Shown one piece after another: positions 59,641-64,000 of a stretch of DNA of 64,000 nucleotides (position 1 is its first letter; each line of letters begins with the position of its first letter). Under the pieces are notes generated by a model. The model made no database searches. It saw nothing but the letters and a program-made list of their open reading frames with translations, and was not told the DNA's origin. Origin of the DNA: Ruminococcus gauvreauii (lineage in GTDB: Bacteria; Bacillota; Clostridia; Lachnospirales; Lachnospiraceae); assembly GCF_025151995.1 (NCBI RefSeq), contig NZ_CP102290.1, forward strand, positions 3,534,001 through 3,598,000. The letters are read 5' to 3'. A program made the translations under genes and the position numbers.

Positions 59641-59939
59641 ATGGCGTTTCATCATACATCGGATATTAAGCCTTTCTCTGAAAAAATATGGCTTAGTTCA
59701 CCAATATGCATGGCAATGAAGCCAAATACATAATGGAGGTTTACAACACCAACTGGATGAGTACCGTTGGTAAAAATCTGGATGAAATTGAAAAACAGAT
59801 TGCAGAATTTATCGGTGTGAAATATGCAGTGGCATTAAGCGTCGGGACCGCAGCGCTTCATCTGGCAACAAAACTGGCAGGGGAAAAGGTATATGGAAAA
59901 CCGGCTCTTGGGGTTGGCGCTCTTGACAAACATCCGTAA
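59641..59939 (+). pseudogene. DegT-type aminotransferase 5' fragment 3 with frameshift
   Basis: Starts MAFHHTSDIKPFSEKIWLSSP behind GGGAGGA (written here only to the SSP motif). A one-base deletion near 59704 then shifts the frame; in the other frame it continues MHGNEAKYIMEVYNTNWM, VGKNLDEIEKQIAEFIG, KYAVALSVGTAALHLATKL. Near KLAGEKVYGKPALGVGALDKHP-like residues it breaks off at TAA (59937-59939). About 100 codons of the N terminus remain. It is the closest of the three to a live gene. Confidence 0.85.
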
Positions 59940-59960
59940 TAAAAGAAAGGGAGTATTACC

Positions 59961-60719
59961 ATGGATCTGGGATTGAAAAATAAACTTGTGCTCATTGTAG
60001 GAGCAAGCAAAGGAATTGGCCGTGGGATTGCAGTAGGATTTGCTACAGAAGGATGTCGCATCTTGGCTATTGCACGTTCTGAAGACCTTCTTAAAGAGGT
60101 AAAAGAAGAATGTATTGAAAAGGGTGCAGAATCTTTTGATTATGAAGTGGCCGACATTATGGATTGCGATACAAAAGAATATGCTCAGCATTTAATCGAT
60201 ACATATGGTTTGTTTGATGTTGTTGTTCATAATGTTGGTGGCTCGTTAATTAGTAGAAACCATTTAGCAGGTGCTGAGGATTGGAATTATGCTCTAAAGT
60301 TTAACGCCATAGCCGCTATTGATATGAACAGTGTGCTTATCCCAACAATGATTGAGCGGGGAAATGGTAGAGTAATTCATATTTCTTCTATTTCGGCTGT
60401 TATGCTTCGTGGTAACCCTCTGTACGCATCTGCGAAGGCTTTTCTTAACGCTTACGTAACTACGGTTGGCAGACAATTAGCATCAACAGGTGTTCTCCTT
60501 TGTTCCGTTATGCCTGGAGCTGTTGCTTTCCCTGGTAGTTACTGGGACAAGTTTGTAAAAGAGGGAAACCCACGTGTAGATGATTTCCTTAGACATCATC
60601 AGGCAGCAAATAGATTTGGAACGCCAGAGGAAATTGCAAATACAGTTTTGTTCATGGCAAGCGAAAAGTCATCGTTTATGCATGCAACAAACATTCCTGT
60701 AGATGGCGCTAACATGTGA
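59961..60719 (+). CDS. SDR family oxidoreductase
   Basis: A 252-residue classical short-chain dehydrogenase. Cofactor motif is GASKGIGRGIAVGF (residues about 14-27), followed by the NVGGS stretch, catalytic Ser in ISSIS and YxxxK in YASAKAF. AAAGGGAG precedes the ATG. It lies in the polysaccharide locus next to the sugar transferase and split transketolase and probably reduces a sugar or polyol intermediate. Base composition is markedly AT-richer than the housekeeping genes. Confidence 0.88.
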   Translation: MDLGLKNKLVLIVGASKGIGRGIAVGFATEGCRILAIARSEDLLKEVKEECIEKGAESFDYEVADIMDCDTKEYAQHLIDTYGLFDVVVHNVGGSLISRNHLAGAEDWNYALKFNAIAAIDMNSVLIPTMIERGNGRVIHISSISAVMLRGNPLYASAKAFLNAYVTTVGRQLASTGVLLCSVMPGAVAFPGSYWDKFVKEGNPRVDDFLRHHQAANRFGTPEEIANTVLFMASEKSSFMHATNIPVDGANM

Positions 60720-60731
60720 TAGGAGAAGAGG

Positions 60732-61403
60732 ATGAAGAGAGCATTTGACTTAGTGTGTAGCTTATTAGGCCTGATAATTTTGTCGCCTGTATTTTTGGTA
60801 CTATCTATTTTGATTGTCTGGGACTCACCGGGAGGGGTGTTTTTCCGTGGGCCACGTGTAGGGCTTCATGGGAAAGAGTTTAGAATTTTTAAGTTCAGGA
60901 GTATGATTCCCGAATGTGAAGGAAAAGGCAAATGGAATGTGGGTGATAAAGATAATCGTATCACCAAGGTTGGACACTTTCTTAGAAAATCAAAATTGGA
61001 TGAATTGCCACAGCTAATTAATGTGGTGAAGGGCGATATGTCGTTAGTAGGACCCAGACCTGAGCTTAAATACTATACAGACATGTATACAGAAGAAGAA
61101 AAGGCGATTCTAGATTTGAAGCCAGGTATTACCGATTGGGCATCCATGACAAATTTTGAACAGTTTAAAGGCTTTACGGCGGCAGCCGATCCTGACATGT
61201 TTTATCTTGAACAAGTGCGTCCTTTAAAATTAAGACTGCAGCTTTATTACAGGTATCATCACGGCTTTTTCTCTGACATAAAATGTATACTTTGGACTGT
61301 TTATAAAGTGGTTACTCATTCACAAAAACTTCCTACCGAGATACAGAAGATTGTAGACGATTATAAGGTAGAAAAAGAAGCAGAGCAAATAAGCAAGGAG
61401 TAA
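60732..61403 (+). CDS. Initiating sugar-phosphate transferase (bacterial sugar transferase family)
   Basis: A 223-residue small phosphoglycosyl transferase. It has one N-terminal membrane segment (LVCSLLGLIILSPVFLVLSI), the catalytic region FFRGPRVGLHGKEFRIFKFR with an Arg-rich stretch, and LRKSKLDELPQLINVVKGDM with the Asp-Glu pair and SLVGPRPE. It transfers a sugar phosphate to undecaprenyl phosphate, starting repeat-unit assembly. Its position after the aminotransferase fragments supports a surface polysaccharide or glycoprotein role for the locus. Confidence 0.92.
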   Translation: MKRAFDLVCSLLGLIILSPVFLVLSILIVWDSPGGVFFRGPRVGLHGKEFRIFKFRSMIPECEGKGKWNVGDKDNRITKVGHFLRKSKLDELPQLINVVKGDMSLVGPRPELKYYTDMYTEEEKAILDLKPGITDWASMTNFEQFKGFTAAADPDMFYLEQVRPLKLRLQLYYRYHHGFFSDIKCILWTVYKVVTHSQKLPTEIQKIVDDYKVEKEAEQISKE

Positions 61404-61409
61404 AGTGAA

Positions 61410-62417
61410 ATGTCGAAATGGACTAGTGAACAGTTGGCGTGGAAAATTCGCCGCCATGGTGTTGAAATGACGCATCTTTCAGGTGGTAGCCATATTGGTG
61501 CCATTATGTCCGTAGCGGATATTGTTGCGGTTTTATATACAGATGTTTTGAATTATAGATCAGAGGAACCTAAGTGGAAAGATAGGGATAGATTTATTCT
61601 TAGTAAGGGCCATGCCGGAGCTGCTATTTATGCTGCTCTTGCCGAGAATGGATTCTTTGAGGTTGAAGAATTGAAGACTCACTACCAGAATGGAAGCCGT
61701 TTGTCTGGCCATGTGTCTCATCATCTTCCTGGAGTTGATTTTTCTACGGGCTCTCTTGGTCATGGTCTTTCTGCTGGAGTAGGAATGGCTTATGCAGCAA
61801 AGAAAGACGGCAAAAATCATAAGGTATATGTCGTTCTTGGCGATGGTGAGTGTGATGAGGGCTCTGTATGGGAAGCAGTCCTTTTTGCTAACCATTTCCG
61901 TTTGAATAACCTTGTAGCTATTGTTGATCATAACCATATGCAGAGTATGGACTTTCAGGAGAATACCCTGGAGATTGAAGACTTCGGTAGCAAGTGGAGG
62001 GCATTTGGCTGGAATGTGACTGGAATCAATGGAAATAACCATCAGGAACTAAAGGATGCATTCAAAAAAACAGAAGAAAATAGCATGGAACCAAGTCATA
62101 AGCCGACCGTAATTATTGCGAATACAATTAAAGGTTATGGCGTTTCCTTTATGAGAAATGACATCCTTTGGCATTATCGTTTCCCGCATGATGGCTGGGA
62201 ATATGACTGTGCTGTGAATGAATTACATCAGAGTAAGCCTGAAGGGGTGGATGATCCGTACACACCAGACGGTATTGAGAATCCGGTGCTGCCAACTCAT
62301 CAGGATGATATCAATAATGACCATACTTTTTCTTATACCTGGAACCCGACATATCCAGAGCAAATGCGTCGTGTAGATGCACAATCTGGTAGTGGTGAAA
62401 GAGAACATAAGGTTTGA
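61410..62417 (+). CDS. Transketolase, N-terminal (TPP-binding) subunit
   Basis: A 335-residue protein covering the thiamine diphosphate domain of transketolase: GGSHIGAIMSVADIVAVLY, SKGHAGAAIYAALAE, and the TPP/Mg motif GDGECDEGSVWEA with NNLVAIVDHN. The C-terminal half is a separate gene at 62569. Split transketolases inside polysaccharide loci are thought to make unusual ketoses or branched sugars; this one is separated from its partner by an acyltransferase remnant. Confidence 0.9.
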   Translation: MSKWTSEQLAWKIRRHGVEMTHLSGGSHIGAIMSVADIVAVLYTDVLNYRSEEPKWKDRDRFILSKGHAGAAIYAALAENGFFEVEELKTHYQNGSRLSGHVSHHLPGVDFSTGSLGHGLSAGVGMAYAAKKDGKNHKVYVVLGDGECDEGSVWEAVLFANHFRLNNLVAIVDHNHMQSMDFQENTLEIEDFGSKWRAFGWNVTGINGNNHQELKDAFKKTEENSMEPSHKPTVIIANTIKGYGVSFMRNDILWHYRFPHDGWEYDCAVNELHQSKPEGVDDPYTPDGIENPVLPTHQDDINNDHTFSYTWNPTYPEQMRRVDAQSGSGEREHKV

Positions 62418-62430
62418 GGGGTGAGAGGAT

Positions 62431-62568
62431 ATGAGAAATCGGAAGGAATTGAACTTTATAACTATATTATAGGGTTTGGCAACTGTGCTTGTGATTTTCG
62501 GTCATTCGCATCCACTACACATTAATTACGCACCTTGGATGGGCAATACTATGATAGGAGTGAAATAG
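62431..62568 (+). pseudogene. Acyltransferase-3 family N-terminal remnant
   Basis: A 45-codon frame with an amber codon at position 14 (62470-62472). It reads MRNRKELNFITIL, stop, GLATVLVIFGHSHPLHI and then NYAPWMGNTMIGVK to TAG (62566-62568). The pattern L-x-GLAxxLVxxGHS is the first membrane segment of acyltransferase-3 (OafA/WecH-like) proteins, which O-acetylate surface sugars; the His is the conserved active-site residue. Only about 45 of roughly 340 codons remain, wedged between the transketolase halves. GTGAGAGGAT precedes the ATG. Confidence 0.65.
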
Positions 62569-63489
62569 ATGAGAGATACATTTGTTAGAACTTTAGTAGA
62601 ACTGGCAAAGCAGGATAAGAATATTGAGTTGATTACCGGTGACTTAGGATTCGGAGTATTAAAACCTTACTATGAAACGATGCCGGATCAGTTTACAAAT
62701 GCAGGTATTGCCGAGCAGAATATGACAACCGTAGCGGCTGGTATGGCGCTGGAAGGAAAGACAGTTTTTACATATAGCATCGGTAACTTCCCAACTCTTC
62801 GTTGTTTAGAGCAGATCCGTAACGATTGCGCATATCATAATGCAAATGTGAAGGTTGTTTGTGTTGGTGGTGGATTTGTTTATGGCTCTCTTGGTATGAG
62901 TCACCAGGCTACAGAGGACTTAGCTATTCTTAGAGCTTTGCCGGATGTTGTTGTCATGGCACCTGCTGACTTAGTGGAAGCTGAAGAATGTACCAGAGCT
63001 TTGGCTAAGTACCCTGGAACGGCTTATTTGAGATTAGGAAGAGGTGGAGAGAAGAGAATCCATGACAAGATTGAAAATTTCCAGATTGGTAAGGCCATTA
63101 AGGTTTATGATGGAGAGAAAGTCGCTATCTTCTCAACCGGTGCAATCTTTGAAGAAGTGACCGCTGCATGTGAGGAGTTAAAAGAAAAAGGTTATAACCC
63201 TGCTGTGTATACATTTCCGACTGTAAAGCCAATCGATAAAGAAACAATAGAAAAGGTGAGTAGGGAATTTGAGCTGGTAGTTACTTGTGAGGAACACAAT
63301 ATTGTCGGTGGTTTCGGGAGTGCAGTCGCAGAAGTAATGGCCGAGATGAGAGATAAAAAGACTTTGCTACTTCGAATTGGACTGAACGATGAATATAGCG
63401 TTAGAGTTGGTAATCAGAAGTATTTAAGACAGCAGTATGGTATTGATGCAAAGAGCATTGTGGAGCAAATTATTGAACACATTGGTTAA
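62569..63489 (+). CDS. Transketolase, C-terminal (pyrimidine-binding) subunit
   Basis: A 306-residue protein with the pyrimidine-binding domain (TGDLGFGVLKPYYETMPDQF, GIAEQNMTTVAAGMALEGKT with the catalytic Glu, and HQATEDLAILRALP) and the C-terminal transketolase domain (VVTCEEHNIVGGFGSAVAEV). It would form a heterotetramer with the 61410 product. Its ATG is next to the TAG of the acyltransferase remnant (ATAGATG), with ATAGGAGTGA as ribosome site. Confidence 0.92.
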   Translation: MRDTFVRTLVELAKQDKNIELITGDLGFGVLKPYYETMPDQFTNAGIAEQNMTTVAAGMALEGKTVFTYSIGNFPTLRCLEQIRNDCAYHNANVKVVCVGGGFVYGSLGMSHQATEDLAILRALPDVVVMAPADLVEAEECTRALAKYPGTAYLRLGRGGEKRIHDKIENFQIGKAIKVYDGEKVAIFSTGAIFEEVTAACEELKEKGYNPAVYTFPTVKPIDKETIEKVSREFELVVTCEEHNIVGGFGSAVAEVMAEMRDKKTLLLRIGLNDEYSVRVGNQKYLRQQYGIDAKSIVEQIIEHIG

Positions 63490-63513
63490 TAGAGTTTTTG
63501 CTATGGAGGGAAG

Positions 63514-64000
63514 ATGATGGTTTATGAGAATTATAGCGTTTTGATGTCTGTTTATATAAAAGAAAAACCAGAGTATCTTAAACGTAGCATAGAAAGCATT
63601 TTAAACCAAACGATCTGTACAAATGATTTTGTAATAGTGAAAGATGGCCCGATTACAGCAGTACTTGATAAAGTACTTGAAGAATATGCATCTAAATATG
63701 ATTTTATACACATTTGTGGGTATGAAAAAAACAGAGGGCTAGGATTTGCGTTAAACTATGGGTTAAAACGGTGTATCAATGAACTTGTTGCACGCATGGA
63801 TTCTGATGACATTTCATTGCCAGAGCGTTGTGAGAAAGAAGTTAATCTCTTCAATGAGAATCAGAAATTGGAAATCGTTGGAACTAATATCTATGAGTTC
63901 TCAGATGACGAAAATAATATCACTGGATTAAAGAAAATGCCTGCATCTCAGGAAGACATTAACAAGTATGCGAGGAGAAGAAATCCATTCAATCATCCTA
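63514..64000 (+). CDS. Family 2 glycosyltransferase (partial, cut by window end)
   Basis: The first 162 codons of a GT-A fold transferase: SVLMSVYIKEKPEYLKRSIES, the nucleotide-binding IVKDGP, GYEKNRGLGFALNYGL and the DxD-type metal motif RMDSDD followed by SLPERCEKEV. ATG at 63514 or 63517 lies behind GGAGGG. It probably adds a sugar to the lipid-linked repeat unit. It is not in any longer frame list because the 3' end is missing. Confidence 0.88.
   Translation, partial: MMVYENYSVLMSVYIKEKPEYLKRSIESILNQTICTNDFVIVKDGPITAVLDKVLEEYASKYDFIHICGYEKNRGLGFALNYGLKRCINELVARMDSDDISLPERCEKEVNLFNENQKLEIVGTNIYEFSDDENNITGLKKMPASQEDINKYARRRNPFNHP

Overview
The window reads as chromosomal DNA from a strictly anaerobic, low-to-mid GC Firmicute of the class Clostridia, most likely a gut Lachnospiraceae. 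The signs are strong AAGGAGG ribosome binding sites, a T-box leader, a TPP riboswitch, PPi-type phosphofructokinase beside (but separate from) pyruvate phosphate dikinase, two RbsABC-type sugar importers, a YtrA-type GntR/ABC operon and a LoaP-headed surface polysaccharide locus. The species cannot be named from the sequence alone.

Layout. 1-16.5 kb: a large catabolic island. It has the tail of a sugar-binding protein, a GntR-LacI chimeric regulator, a GarR-like reductase, a LacI regulator, and a long + strand run at 4031-15887. The run encodes a 2-hydroxyacid dehydrogenase, a complete sugar-type ABC importer (permease, double ATPase, permease, lipoprotein), an MBL-fold hydrolase, two UroD-fold (methyltransferase-like) proteins, a zinc alcohol dehydrogenase, an HpcH/HpaI aldolase and a second 2-hydroxyacid dehydrogenase. 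A shared operator-like palindrome links the reductase, the LacI gene and the run. A small hendecad-repeat coiled-coil gene follows. 16.6-23.3 kb: MATE exporter, tRNA-Gly(CCC), and a TPP-riboswitch operon thiM-thiE-HAD-thiD-cytX ending against a PHP phosphatase. 23.4-27.4 kb: SEC-C protein and a YtrA-like regulator/ABC operon. 27.4-30.3 kb: T-box thrS with a hairpin-dense insert in its leader, and a DUF1540 protein. 30.3-38.4 kb: second sugar ABC operon with a TIM-barrel isomerase, zinc dehydrogenase and LacI regulator. 38.4-50.3 kb: housekeeping genes (M16C protease, era, recO, glyQS, PPi-phosphofructokinase, ppdK). 50.3-54.9 kb: accessory genes (radical SAM, serine recombinase, AlbA_2/ATPase, XRE regulator). 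55-64 kb: surface polysaccharide locus with a nucleotide-sugar dehydratase, LoaP antiterminator, three broken 5' fragments of a DegT-type aminotransferase, SDR, initiating sugar transferase, split transketolase with an acyltransferase remnant between its halves, and a glycosyltransferase cut by the window end.

How it fits together. The first island looks like uptake plus oxidation/aldol cleavage of a sugar acid or polyol, with GarL/GarR-like chemistry. The two UroD-fold genes suggest that the substrate may carry a methyl group, but no corrinoid protein is encoded nearby. The thiamine operon salvages thiazole and pyrimidine. The polysaccharide locus is probably controlled by processive antitermination through LoaP, and its front end is scarred by repeated recombination.

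The most unusual items are non-coding: a 153-bp cloverleaf-like nested inverted repeat (236-388), a hairpin array placed between the T-box terminator and thrS, a MITE-like element with related ends at three places, a promoter-palindrome-terminator unit with no gene, and a structured loaP leader with a 10-codon ORF. Start codons were moved downstream from the longest possible ORF wherever a good ribosome binding site supported it.
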